Origin: Psychrobacter sp.
GTDB taxonomy: Bacteria; Pseudomonadota; Gammaproteobacteria; Pseudomonadales; Moraxellaceae
NCBI GenBank assembly: GCA_020024075.1
Contig: JAHHUJ010000064.1
Coordinates: 1 to 10,335 of the forward strand
Direction: 5' to 3'
DNA: 10,335 nucleotides
The position numbers and the translations under genes are program-made. Shown piece by piece: positions 1 through 6,696 of the stretch; the stretch's first letter is position 1, and every line of letters starts with the position of its first letter. The notes under the pieces are model-generated. The model did no database searches, was not told where the DNA came from, and was given only the letters and a program-made list of their open reading frames with translations.

Positions 1-912
1 ATAATCCTGATGCGCAATACAGTTATTTAATGCTTCACGGATGATGTAAGGGTCATATCTATCCACTTCGTCTGGGAATAGAGTACCGTGTGGTATATAG
101 CGATATTTCAGGTTCCTAATTTTTCTAAAGACTTTATCAATTGCTAGTAAAAAAGGGGGTCTAAAGTGCTCATAGTCTTGCTCAATATTGTTACTATCTT
201 TTAATATCCATGAGATAGTGGGGTCTATTGGTGAAAGGTAATGGCTAGATTCATCTTTACCAACTAAGAGTAGGGCACCATAAGTTATTTGGCCCTTTAT
301 AGCCAGTTTAGATTTATTAAGAAAGGTTGTAGTATTCCAAGTTTGCCCATCTTCACGTAAGTTAGGATGTTTCTTAAAAAACTGTTTTTGAGCAAAATTT
401 AAAGCTTGCTTGTCTAAATCATCTATAGTGGCTTCTGGAACAGTTTTTTTAGCCCAATCTAATTTAGATTGTGACCGGATATAGTCCATTTCAGCGATGC
501 TTAATGCATTTATACTGGAACCTTCACGACCATAATAATAACCTTTAAAAGAAATGGGAGTAGCGATCGGTGCTGGTGGTATCTCGAATAATACAACTCG
601 TTTTTCATTTATATAAATATCATGAATTTGTTTAAACGTATGACGAGCCGTTGTTTGTGATGCTAACTCTTGGTATAAGTGATCTAAACTATTTTCTCTA
701 TCACGATATTTTGTGCCAACAATTTGGCGTTGATCATTAACTCCGAATACTAACCATGCAACAGATTTATGTTTTATATTGGCCTCATTTGACAAAGCAC
801 TAAAATATTTACCTAACTTGTCGAAGTCATAGTTAGACTTAGCTTCTTTAAATTCAACCACTTCGTTTTCTATATTCTGAAGTAGAAAAGAAAGCTTTTC
901 TTTAATAGTCAT
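1..912 (-). CDS. Schlafen AlbA_2 domain protein with start of a GHKL-type ATPase domain, 3' part outside window
   Basis: Partial gene: 304 codons are open from the ATG at 912 to base 1, and the C-terminus lies beyond the window. The start follows GAGG about 8 bases upstream. Residues 17-60 (EVVEFKEAKSNYDFDKLGKY, then a Ser-Asn-Glu stretch and WLVFGVND) and the GREGSS motif near 128-133 fit the AlbA_2/Schlafen putative nucleic-acid-binding domain. The last visible residues, REALNNCIAHQDY-like (292-304), match the N-box of the HATPase_c_4 domain that often follows it. Such proteins are usually annotated as putative transcriptional regulators or RecG-like proteins; some are found near defence genes, but the function here is unknown. 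The gene starts 28 bases after the yaiI-like stop on the same strand and may be co-transcribed. Its codons are clearly more AT-rich than those of purK or yaiI, suggesting later acquisition. Family assignment is fairly sure; the role is not. Confidence 0.82.
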   Translation of the reverse strand, partial: MTIKEKLSFLLQNIENEVVEFKEAKSNYDFDKLGKYFSALSNEANIKHKSVAWLVFGVNDQRQIVGTKYRDRENSLDHLYQELASQTTARHTFKQIHDIYINEKRVVLFEIPPAPIATPISFKGYYYGREGSSINALSIAEMDYIRSQSKLDWAKKTVPEATIDDLDKQALNFAQKQFFKKHPNLREDGQTWNTTTFLNKSKLAIKGQITYGALLLVGKDESSHYLSPIDPTISWILKDSNNIEQDYEHFRPPFLLAIDKVFRKIRNLKYRYIPHGTLFPDEVDRYDPYIIREALNNCIAHQDY

Positions 913-940
913 AGTAATTACCTCAGAGTATAAGCAATCG

Positions 941-1426
941 CTAACGCACCAACTTATTCAGCCCATCAGCAAACTGCTTTTTATCTTTATCAGAATAGGG
1001 CTTTTGACCGCCCATCTGAGTTAAATCAAGTACCCCAGTTGAGCGCATGGTATCCATAAAGTCGCGGGCATTGAGCTTTTGCTTAATGTTGTTTTTGTCA
1101 TAAATAATGCCGTGAGGGGTGAGCACCTGCCCGCCATTATCGAGCACATCATTAGCTAGAGGAATGTCGCTGGTAATCACCAAGTCACCAGGGGTAACAT
1201 TATCAGCAATGTAATCATCAGCGACATCAAAGCCGGAGCCCACTACTTTCATGGTAATTAGCGGTGATTTGCGTACTTTGATGGGCTGATTGGCCACAAA
1301 AATAGCAGGGGTATTGGTGCGTATAACGGTTTTGGTGATCAGATCTTTTACCACCAAAGGGCAGGCATCGGCATCAATCCAAATGGTCATGCCCTTTTTT
1401 AGGTTGTCACTGCCTTGCTGAGTCAT
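941..1426 (-). CDS. yaiI: YaiI/YqxD-family protein (DUF188, UPF0178)
   Basis: A cytoplasmic protein of the conserved but functionally uncharacterised DUF188 family, whose fold is related to PIN-type nuclease domains. The hallmark IDADACP is at residues 17-23, followed by FVANQ (43-47), the acidic GSGFDVADDYI stretch (63-73), SDIPLA (86-91) and the C-terminal GGQKPYSDKDKK region. These conserved acidic residues are where a PIN-like site would bind metal, but activity is inference. The chosen ATG overlaps the purK stop by one base (TAATG), suggesting translational coupling. Family members normally begin at the internal Met13 (ATG at 1390, giving 149 residues), but that codon has only an AAGGG lying too close to it, so either start is possible. 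The symbol is used by similarity to E. coli yaiI. Its position behind purK suggests shared transcription, not shared function. Confidence 0.9.
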   Translation of the reverse strand: MTQQGSDNLKKGMTIWIDADACPLVVKDLITKTVIRTNTPAIFVANQPIKVRKSPLITMKVVGSGFDVADDYIADNVTPGDLVITSDIPLANDVLDNGGQVLTPHGIIYDKNNIKQKLNARDFMDTMRSTGVLDLTQMGGQKPYSDKDKKQFADGLNKLVR

Positions 1427-2622
1427 TAATTAAGGCCCATTTTGTTTGGCAGAACTGCTATCAGCTGTTCTAATGCAGCATCAAGCTTAGCCACATCATT
1501 TGGCATCAAGGTAATGTGGGCAATCTTACGATCAGCACGCTCTTCTTTGTGATAAGTATGGTAGTGAGCCCCATCAATGGCCAATACATCAGCCAGATTT
1601 GGATACTCGCCCAATACGTTAACCATCACCGAAGGATAAACATTATCGGTGTCACCAAGCGGTAATCCCACCACAGCGCGCATATGGTTTTCAAACTGAC
1701 TGGTAACAGCCCCTTCAATACTCCAATGCCCTGAGTTATGCACACGAGGCGCAATCTCATTGGCTAGAATAACGTCTTTGCCCTTCTCATCTTTACTCAC
1801 AAACAGCTCAAGTGCCATAGTCCCCACATAGTCTAAATGAGTCATTAAGGTTTCAATGGCTTTTTGAGCTTCAGGTAACAAATGACTGGTGCCCACAGCG
1901 GGAGCGTGAGAGGTGGCCAAAATACCCATATGATGATTGTTCTCTACCAAGTCATAAGTACGGATTGTGCCGTCTTGAGCACGAGTGGCAATGATAGAAA
2001 CTTCGCGGCTAAAGTTAATAAACCCTTCAGCAATTAACGGCGCTGGGGTCGGGGTAAGATTGCCTTTGCCACTCACCGCATCACCCAAGGCTTTCCAAGC
2101 CTCTGTAATATCGGCTTCAGTTTTAATCACAAACTGGCCTTTACCATCGTAGCCACCGCGGCTAGTCTTTAATACCAAAGGCAGTCCAAGCTGGTCACTG
2201 GCTGCTTTAAGCTCGGCTTTTGAGCTGACGCTCATAAACGGAACTGTTTTGATATCAAGCTCATTAAACAAGCTTTTTTCGCGTAAGCGGTCTTGAGCTA
2301 CCTCTAAAGCTTGCGGTGGTGGGAACATGCCTTGTTTCTTACCAGACTCAGACAGCTGTTTTAAGCGGGCTACTGTATCAGCCGGAGTGTTCTCAAACTC
2401 TAAAGTAAAGACATCTGCTGCAGCGATAAAGTCTTCAAGCTGCTCACTGCTGAATACTTGGCCATACAAAGATGCAGGGCAATTTGGGGCATCTTCCAAA
2501 AAAACACAGCGATAACCTAGCGGTAAGGCGGCAGCAGCCAGCATCATACCGAGTTGACCGCCACCAAGGATACCAATAGTGCGGATGGTTTGGGTTGCAG
2601 GATAAGCGTTAGCTGTGGTCAT
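1426..2622 (-). CDS. purK: N5-carboxyaminoimidazole ribonucleotide synthase PurK
   Basis: This ATP-grasp enzyme converts AIR, bicarbonate and ATP to N5-CAIR in de novo purine synthesis, in the cytoplasm. The N-terminal nucleotide-fold loop GILGGGQLG is at 17-25. The ATP-grasp glycine-rich segment TSRGGYDGKGQ is at 153-163, the E199-G200-F stretch and SREVSI follow, and the magnesium/phosphate-binding ANEIAPRVHNSGHW is at 287-300. The C-terminal HYHTYHKEERADRKIAHIT is typical of PurK. At 398 residues it is slightly longer than E. coli PurK (about 355), because of a 13-residue N-terminal tail and a Pro/Thr-rich insert near 184-195. The ATG at 2622 is preceded by AAGAG at a normal distance. It lies downstream of purE but is separated by 169 bases and a terminator, so it may depend on its own promoter. 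It overlaps the yaiI-like gene by one base. Confidence 0.97.
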   Translation of the reverse strand: MTTANAYPATQTIRTIGILGGGQLGMMLAAAALPLGYRCVFLEDAPNCPASLYGQVFSSEQLEDFIAAADVFTLEFENTPADTVARLKQLSESGKKQGMFPPPQALEVAQDRLREKSLFNELDIKTVPFMSVSSKAELKAASDQLGLPLVLKTSRGGYDGKGQFVIKTEADITEAWKALGDAVSGKGNLTPTPAPLIAEGFINFSREVSIIATRAQDGTIRTYDLVENNHHMGILATSHAPAVGTSHLLPEAQKAIETLMTHLDYVGTMALELFVSKDEKGKDVILANEIAPRVHNSGHWSIEGAVTSQFENHMRAVVGLPLGDTDNVYPSVMVNVLGEYPNLADVLAIDGAHYHTYHKEERADRKIAHITLMPNDVAKLDAALEQLIAVLPNKMGLN

Positions 2623-2726
2623 ATTCGGCTCTTAATACAATTGAATTGGATAAAAAATAATAAAATAAATATAACGTAAATAAATAAAACCTAATGAGTA
2701 AAAAATTCAGAGAAAAGAGAATTATA

Positions 2727-2751
2727 AAAACAAAAAGGTGCTAACAGCACC
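2727..2751 (-). terminator. Rho-independent terminator after purE
   Basis: Read on the minus strand, 41 bases after the purE stop, there is a perfect 6-base stem GGTGCT / AGCACC with the 3-base loop GTT, followed directly by TTTTTGTTTT. This is the form of an intrinsic terminator and it lies between purE and purK. Just beyond it is an isolated consensus TATAAT (minus strand, 2721-2726) that could be a -10 box for purK, but the sequence 16-18 bases upstream has no good -35, so that promoter is only a suggestion. The rest of the 2623-2791 spacer is AT-rich without other recognisable signals. Confidence 0.75.
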
Positions 2752-2791
2752 AATTTGTTAAAAAATTACTAATTACTCAAGTATAACAAAA

Positions 2792-3349
2792 TTAGCTATT
2801 GATTACGCCAGGTGTTGGGCTAGCTAAGACGGTCTCAGTTTGGTTTTGACGGAACTCTACTAGTTTTTTGGCTAGAGACTCATCTTGTAAGGCTAGGATT
2901 TGGATGGCTAATAAACCTGCGTTATAAGCACCGGCTGTACCGATGGCCAAGGTGCCTACAGCAATGCCTTTTGGCATCTGAACGATAGACAGTAGGCTGT
3001 CCCAACCACTTAGGGTCGAGGACTTAACGGGCACCCCTAATACAGGTAGCTCAGTTTGACTGGCACACATACCAGGTAGGTGAGCGGCGCCACCAGCACC
3101 AGCGATAATTACTTGTAAGCCTTTGTCTTTAGCAGACTTGGCATAATCAAATAATTTATCGGGAGTACGATGCGCTGAAACCACTTCGCATTCAAATGGC
3201 ACACCAAAGTCTGCCAATAATTGTACGCCCAAACTCATGGTGGCCCAATCAGATTGTGAGCCCATGATAATCCCCACTTTTGGCGCGCCAGCCGGAGATT
3301 GGATTGGCCCAAGAGGGGCTTCTTGCAGTTTGGTTGTGGCATTTGCCAT
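2792..3349 (-). CDS. purE: N5-carboxyaminoimidazole ribonucleotide mutase PurE (class I)
   Basis: Catalyses the conversion of N5-CAIR to CAIR, the step after PurK; class I PurE is an octameric cytoplasmic enzyme. With the start at 3349 (185 residues), the substrate-binding GSQSDW is at 30-35, the catalytic SAHRTP with H60 at 58-63, and AGAGGAAHLPGM at 83-94. The VPV and GWDSLLSIVQMPKGIAVGT segments are also typical. An in-frame ATG at 3382 would add 11 residues, but it has no ribosome binding site and overlaps the likely -10 box. The ATG at 3349 has AAGGA ten bases upstream and matches where the family begins, so I prefer it. There is a low-complexity N-terminal tail of about 23 residues before the conserved core. 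The presence of PurK next door confirms the bacterial two-enzyme route. Confidence 0.96.
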   Translation of the reverse strand: MANATTKLQEAPLGPIQSPAGAPKVGIIMGSQSDWATMSLGVQLLADFGVPFECEVVSAHRTPDKLFDYAKSAKDKGLQVIIAGAGGAAHLPGMCASQTELPVLGVPVKSSTLSGWDSLLSIVQMPKGIAVGTLAIGTAGAYNAGLLAIQILALQDESLAKKLVEFRQNQTETVLASPTPGVINS

Positions 3350-3377
3350 GGCTTGAGTTTCCTTGCAAAAAACATTC

Positions 3378-3406
3378 ATCATACAAAATTTTTGGGTTAA
3401 TAAAAA
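3378..3406 (-). promoter_or_regulatory. purE: Candidate purE promoter
   Basis: On the minus strand, TATGAT (3378-3383, 5 of 6 bases of the -10 consensus) lies 17 bases downstream of TTTTTA (3401-3406, a weak -35). Transcription would begin near 3371, leaving a leader of about 22 bases that holds the AAGGA of the preferred purE start. This arrangement argues against the upstream ATG at 3382, which falls inside the -10 box. It rests only on sequence similarity. Confidence 0.35.
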
Positions 3407-3414
3407 GACTTTTA

Positions 3415-4389
3415 TCAGTCAGTATATTGCACAAAGTTGTTTGGTGATAGAGGGTAGGGGTTATTGGTATCAAAGCGATAAGCGGTTAAATAACCGGTGC
3501 CAGCCGCTGAATAGTCGGTGCAGACCACTTGATCACTTAGCGGAGCAGGGGTGCCTGTGAGCCAATAATGACCAATAAATACTGGTTTGTCGGTCTTTAA
3601 ACGGAAGTCTAAGTCTTTCACCAAAGCTTCTTGCGGGATTTGAGCCAAGTCGGAACGTGGCGCTCGAGCAATGTCGACAATCCGCTTTCCTTGTAGCTGA
3701 TCCTCCCACCATCTCACCCGTACGCGGCTGCGTACAGCACCATCTTTATCAGTGAAATTTACTCCGTCAGGTAAAGGTATCTCCACGCCCTTAAGGACCC
3801 GTTCTAAGGCATCATATTCGGCAGAATGCTTCTGGCCTGTGCGTTGCAGAGCTTCTGCCGTGAGCCGATTGTCAGAGGTTAACATAGGCTTTAATAGTGC
3901 CATATTATCCACGTCCCAACAGGCATGAACAAAACAGGCATGCTCAGTTTCAATCCATAGCGGTAGCTCAGCAAATCTACTAAGCCAATACTCATGAGCC
4001 TCAGAACCAAAAGGCACTTCAGCTAAGAAGGCTTGGTGCTGGCGAGTATGGGTCTTACTATGGCGGCGCAGATACAAGTTCTGGGTAGGATCTTGCTGCA
4101 TGGCTATTTTATCAATAGTAGCATAGGCTAGGGCATTGTATTCATGGTTGCCCATTACCGCGTCAGCGACGCCTGCATCTAACATGGCGTAGACGATCTC
4201 AAGCGACTCAACTTCCTGCGGCCCACGATCCATTAAGTCCCCAATGAACATAGCACGGTGACCTTCGGGTGGTTGATAGTAATGTCGATTTAAAGCTTTA
4301 TGCTGGGTTAAAGTGTAGCCCAGCTTGGTGAGTAGGCCTGTTAACTTATCGGCGTGACCATGAATGTCGCCAATAACATCATAAATCAT
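3415..4389 (-). CDS. Metallophosphoesterase, PPP (calcineurin-like) family
   Basis: A predicted cytoplasmic, two-metal phosphoesterase of 324 residues. The ordered metal-site motifs of the PPP superfamily are all present: GDIHGH at 7-12, GDLMDRGP at 50-57, GNHE at 80-83, a histidine in FVHACWD (H155) and another in IGHYW (H274). The C-terminal DYSAAG...LTAYRFD segment (292-307) resembles the end of PrpE/ApaH-like bacterial enzymes. Candidate substrates in this family range from phosphoproteins to dinucleoside polyphosphates, and the sequence does not decide between them. The length is above that of small bacterial PPP enzymes (about 220-280 residues), with extra helical sequence around 160-265. 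The start is supported by AGGAG seven bases before the ATG, and the protein begins directly with the first beta strand. purE follows 65 bases later; no strong terminator separates them. Confidence 0.9.
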   Translation of the reverse strand: MIYDVIGDIHGHADKLTGLLTKLGYTLTQHKALNRHYYQPPEGHRAMFIGDLMDRGPQEVESLEIVYAMLDAGVADAVMGNHEYNALAYATIDKIAMQQDPTQNLYLRRHSKTHTRQHQAFLAEVPFGSEAHEYWLSRFAELPLWIETEHACFVHACWDVDNMALLKPMLTSDNRLTAEALQRTGQKHSAEYDALERVLKGVEIPLPDGVNFTDKDGAVRSRVRVRWWEDQLQGKRIVDIARAPRSDLAQIPQEALVKDLDFRLKTDKPVFIGHYWLTGTPAPLSDQVVCTDYSAAGTGYLTAYRFDTNNPYPLSPNNFVQYTD

Positions 4390-4480
4390 AGGCGGACTCC
4401 TAAAATAAAGGGAATGGCTTGTAAGCTTTATGTTTTGCTTATTTTATGTTTGGCTTGCTTTATGCTTTGATAGTAACCAT

Positions 4481-4518
4481 AACTTAAGGCAATGACAACA
4501 ACTCAAGGCAATGATAAT
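4481..4518. repeat. Tandem 19-base repeat, two copies
   Basis: AACTTAAGGCAATGACAAC at 4481-4499 is followed at once by AACTCAAGGCAATGATAAT at 4500-4518; 16 of 19 positions agree. It is intergenic, upstream of the metallophosphoesterase gene. It may be a slippage duplication that has since diverged. Confidence 0.7.
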
Positions 4519-4556
4519 CTTGGGAGTTGGCTTTAGCGCTTTGATAAAGCCCTAAT

Positions 4557-4596
4557 AATGTCCTCTTTAATGTTCTCTAAGGAATGTCCTCTAAGG
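4557..4596. repeat. Short tandem repeat, three copies of 12-14 bases
   Basis: AATGTCCTCTTT, AATGTTCTCTAAGG and AATGTCCTCTAAGG follow each other without spacer. It is intergenic and no function is visible. Together with the 19-base repeat just before it, this marks the stretch as prone to duplication. Confidence 0.65.
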
Positions 4597-4624
4597 TTGC
4601 ACTTGGTTTGTTAATCTAAGAATA

Positions 4625-4648
4625 AAAAAACACCCGGAGGTGTTTTTT
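4625..4648. terminator. Intrinsic terminator, symmetric
   Basis: A stem CACC / GGTG with loop CGGA, extended by A-T pairs (AAAAAA before and TTTTTT after), makes a hairpin that ends in a T-run on either strand. It lies about 130 bases beyond the DUF1328 stop and is best read as the end of that minus-strand transcript. It would also stop plus-strand transcription, although no plus-strand gene precedes it here. Confidence 0.7.
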
Positions 4649-4771
4649 GGTTTAAAGTGTGCACTGTAAGTTGTGACGATACATTTTATTTATAGCTCAT
4701 CAAATCGCTTGATAGCAATTTAAGAGTGTCCGATTGAATGTAAATTAACTCGTCTAGATTCAGTCAGTTTT

Positions 4772-4789
4772 TAAGTTCTGCTAAGTTCT
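4772..4789 (-). repeat. 8-base duplication spanning the DUF1328 stop codon
   Basis: On the minus strand AGAACTTA occurs at 4789-4782, including the first bases of the TAG stop, and again at 4779-4772, a period of 10 bases. It is short enough to occur by chance on its own, but it repeats the pattern seen at three other gene ends in this window. Confidence 0.5.
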
Positions 4790-4936
4790 ACGTGAGATAA
4801 ATCCAACAATGAATAGTATCACTGCGATTACTAAGAAAATGTAGGCAAAGTCCTGACTTAAGCCTGCTACACCACCGAAACCTAAGAAACTTGCTATTAA
4901 GGCGATTACCGCAAATATGATGGCCCATCTAAACAT
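4781..4936 (-). CDS. DUF1328 (YtjA-like) small membrane protein, 51 residues
   Basis: This short gene encodes MFRWAIIFAVIALIASFLGF, then GGVAGLSQDF and a second hydrophobic stretch (AYIFLVIAVILFIVGF) ending in ISRRT. Two membrane helices (about residues 3-24 and 31-47) are joined by a glycine-rich turn, and the protein ends in basic residues. Start sequence, GFGGVAG turn and length all fit the DUF1328/YtjA family of small inner-membrane proteins, which has no settled function; in several bacteria members are linked to envelope or general stress, which is background and not evidence here. The ATG is preceded by AAGGAG six bases upstream, the best ribosome binding site in the window, so strong translation is expected. 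It is a lone gene with its own terminator downstream, divergent from the FUSC gene. Confidence 0.9.
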   Translation of the reverse strand: MFRWAIIFAVIALIASFLGFGGVAGLSQDFAYIFLVIAVILFIVGFISRRT

Positions 4937-4963
4937 AATACACTCCTTGTAAAACTGAATATT

Positions 4964-4980
4964 ATTTCAGCTGTTGAAAT
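4964..4980. promoter_or_regulatory. Inverted repeat in the DUF1328 5' region
   Basis: ATTTCA and TGAAAT form perfect 6-base arms around the 5-base centre GCTGT. It lies 28 bases upstream of the DUF1328 ATG, so it could be a leader hairpin or a regulator site. Nothing further supports either reading. Confidence 0.3.
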
Positions 4981-5084
4981 TTCCGTTGTTAAGTTTGCTT
5001 TTTTGATTTGTTGTAATGCTTAAAATTAGCTTCTAAGCATGATTAATAATAGCCGATGAAAAAAATAATATGGTGAGTTATTGT

Positions 5085-5112
5085 TATACATTCAGTGTGC
5101 TATTGTTATGAT
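5085..5112 (+). promoter_or_regulatory. Candidate promoter of the FUSC gene (extended -10)
   Basis: TATACA (5085-5090, 4 of 6 bases of the -35 consensus) and TATGAT (5107-5112, 5 of 6 of the -10) are 16 bases apart. TG stands one base before the -10 (5104-5105), which makes an extended -10 element. Transcription would begin around 5119, giving a leader of about 140 bases. It is based on sequence likeness only. Confidence 0.4.
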
Positions 5113-5258
5113 GTAGCAAAGATTAATAAGACCACTGCTGATAGGGCCCTTTTCGATGACATTCAAGGCTGTGAGTATTTACTTAATTCCATCCAATATA
5201 AATAGTCTGACGGCACGCTGTATATTAGAGTGTGCCCCTTAACGCAGAATTTTTGACC

Positions 5259-6605
5259 ATGAATAAATCATCACTAAAAAACCGTTTAATAGCACCGCTC
5301 ATAGAGCCCTACGCTCGTTATTTGCATGCTGATTTATTGCACTCAATTAGATTGGGGGTGGCGGTAGTTGCCTCCTTGATATTTAGTCAAGCCACAAAAA
5401 TTCCGCATTCAGAATGGTCTACCATCACTGTGTTTGTTATTTTGGGTTTGCTGCAATACCAAGGAGCTATCTATACCAAAGCCAAAGAGCGTATCTTAGG
5501 TACTTTGCTAGGTATCGTTGTGGGCTTAGGCCTATTATGGATCAACCATCAGGTGCAAGGGTATTTGGAGATAGCTTGGCTGTATTATGTGTTGGTCGGG
5601 GTGATTAGTGGGGTGATTGGCTATTATTCCATTAAGCAGCTTGGCTATATTGGGCTATTGACTGGGATTACCATGTGTATGGTCATCTCAAGCTATAACA
5701 GCATCGGCTCTGATGGGGTGGCGCGAGGGTTTAATGTATTAATAGGTACTTTATTTTCGGTCATAGCTACCTTTATATTGCCCTTAAAGTCGACATTAAT
5801 GTGGCGGTTTTTATTGGCTAAGAACTTAGAAGCCTGTGCTGATATGTATGATGGGGTAGAGGACTATATCTCAGACCCAAGCTTAGATCAGCGCTTTGCT
5901 GAAGCGGAGGTTATAGAAAGTGATGCGGCGGATAAGGAGCTAAATAAACACCGTCCTAGCTCCGCTGAGGTTGCCAATATATATACCCAATATACCCAAA
6001 ATGTACAGCTGGATTTAGGGGCCACTACCGTAACGGCCATTGATGGCATGACTAATACTGTGTCCACCACCTATGTTAATAAAGATATGGTGGAGCAGTT
6101 TAAAGAGATTAATAAGCGCTTATTGCGGGTGAGAGGTCATATCGCAGCTACTGCCAAAGAGTCTGGGATAGACACGACAGACTTAGATATGATTCAGCGT
6201 ACTCATCGTAATATCATCGGTACTATTGACTTGCTATTGAGCGCCGCCCCGAAGCTTGCACACAGTCCTATCGATGAAGAAAACCGTATTTTGGTGGATC
6301 ATTATCACCGAGAGTTAACACAGGGTATGCGTCATATTGCGGCCGTATTACGTAGCCCTAGTGATCAGGAGTTTCGTCCAATTACCCGTATTAAGGTCTC
6401 AGACTATCCTAGCGTGCAGACTTTGCCTTTTGAATGGCAAGGCTATTTTTGGTTAACCCAAACCTTGCAGGGTCAGATTCAAAGCTTGAGTGATTTGCTA
6501 CAAAAAACTCAAATACAATGGTATCGAGGGTCAGGCCTTCGCTATCAGCGCCAAGAGCAGCGTCGTATTCATGCTCATGGTGGTGAAAGTGACTTAAATG
6601 TATAA
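5259..6605 (+). CDS. FUSC-family (aromatic acid exporter-like) inner membrane protein
   Basis: 448 residues from the ATG at 5259. The N-terminal half has about six hydrophobic helices (roughly 29-45, 52-68, 80-96, 107-123, 128-145 and 159-176), followed by a soluble, mostly helical C-terminal half (180-448). The motif KERILGTLLGIVVG (76-89), with the Arg-x-x-Gly-Thr pattern, and a second R156...G163-T164 pattern are characteristic of the FUSC/ArAE family. Known members such as AaeB export aromatic acids; the substrate here is unknown. It has one membrane module, whereas AaeB (about 655 residues) is longer. An in-frame GTG at 5232 could add nine residues, but neither start has a clear ribosome binding site; I chose the ATG. 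No membrane-fusion (AaeA-like) partner gene lies beside it. A ZIP gene follows 91 bases later with no terminator between, so co-transcription is possible. Confidence 0.85.
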   Translation: MNKSSLKNRLIAPLIEPYARYLHADLLHSIRLGVAVVASLIFSQATKIPHSEWSTITVFVILGLLQYQGAIYTKAKERILGTLLGIVVGLGLLWINHQVQGYLEIAWLYYVLVGVISGVIGYYSIKQLGYIGLLTGITMCMVISSYNSIGSDGVARGFNVLIGTLFSVIATFILPLKSTLMWRFLLAKNLEACADMYDGVEDYISDPSLDQRFAEAEVIESDAADKELNKHRPSSAEVANIYTQYTQNVQLDLGATTVTAIDGMTNTVSTTYVNKDMVEQFKEINKRLLRVRGHIAATAKESGIDTTDLDMIQRTHRNIIGTIDLLLSAAPKLAHSPIDEENRILVDHYHRELTQGMRHIAAVLRSPSDQEFRPITRIKVSDYPSVQTLPFEWQGYFWLTQTLQGQIQSLSDLLQKTQIQWYRGSGLRYQRQEQRRIHAHGGESDLNV

Positions 6606-6633
6606 GCTTAGATGTCTAGACTTAGATGTATAA
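6591..6633 (+). repeat. Tandem repeat copying the end of the FUSC gene
   Basis: GACTTAAATGTATAA (6591-6605, ending in the TAA stop codon) is followed by a partial copy GCTTAGATGTCTA (6606-6618) and then GACTTAGATGTATAA (6619-6633), which matches the first copy at 14 of 15 positions. The last five codons including the stop have therefore been copied into the spacer. The outer copy is not in frame with the first. Confidence 0.8.
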
Positions 6634-6696
6634 TAGGGATATAGCAGATATTTAGTGCTTTATCTTTCAATCGTGGCTAATAACAAGGAAAGCAAG

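Larger units (their letters stand above)
4390..4780. other. Intergenic region without a recognisable gene
   Basis: The stretch between the metallophosphoesterase start and the DUF1328 stop has no open frame that looks like a protein. It contains repeated TTATG/GCTT-rich sequence (4430-4470), the two tandem repeats described separately, a 7-base inverted repeat (GGCTTTA at 4529-4535 and TAAAGCC at 4545-4551, possibly a hairpin) and a terminator at 4625-4648. The promoter of the metallophosphoesterase should lie here, but I see no convincing -35/-10 pair. Confidence 0.6.
4937..5258. other. Divergent intergenic region between DUF1328 and FUSC genes
   Basis: This spacer carries the control regions of two diverging genes. 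It holds an inverted repeat near the DUF1328 start (4964-4980), an AT-rich tract (5041-5075), a probable plus-strand promoter (5085-5112) and an untranslated leader of about 140 bases for the FUSC gene. I see no small gene with a ribosome binding site in it and could not identify a reliable minus-strand promoter. Confidence 0.55.

Noticed and set aside
2327..2515. Open frame of 62 codons on the plus strand inside purK
   Set aside because: It lies wholly antisense to the well-supported ATP-grasp gene and has no recognisable domain; it is a by-product of purK codon use.
3402..3420. Possible terminator at the end of the metallophosphoesterase gene (GACT/AGTC with T-run on the minus strand)
   Set aside because: The stem is only four base pairs and overlaps the stop codon; too weak to call.
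3249..3560. Open frames on both strands across the purE/metallophosphoesterase junction (3249-3473 minus and 3363-3560 plus)
   Set aside because: Both overlap the coding parts of purE or the phosphoesterase, have no family resemblance and no good ribosome binding site.
5888..6070. Antisense open frame inside the FUSC gene
   Set aside because: Serine- and alanine-rich translation typical of an antisense shadow, no start signals.
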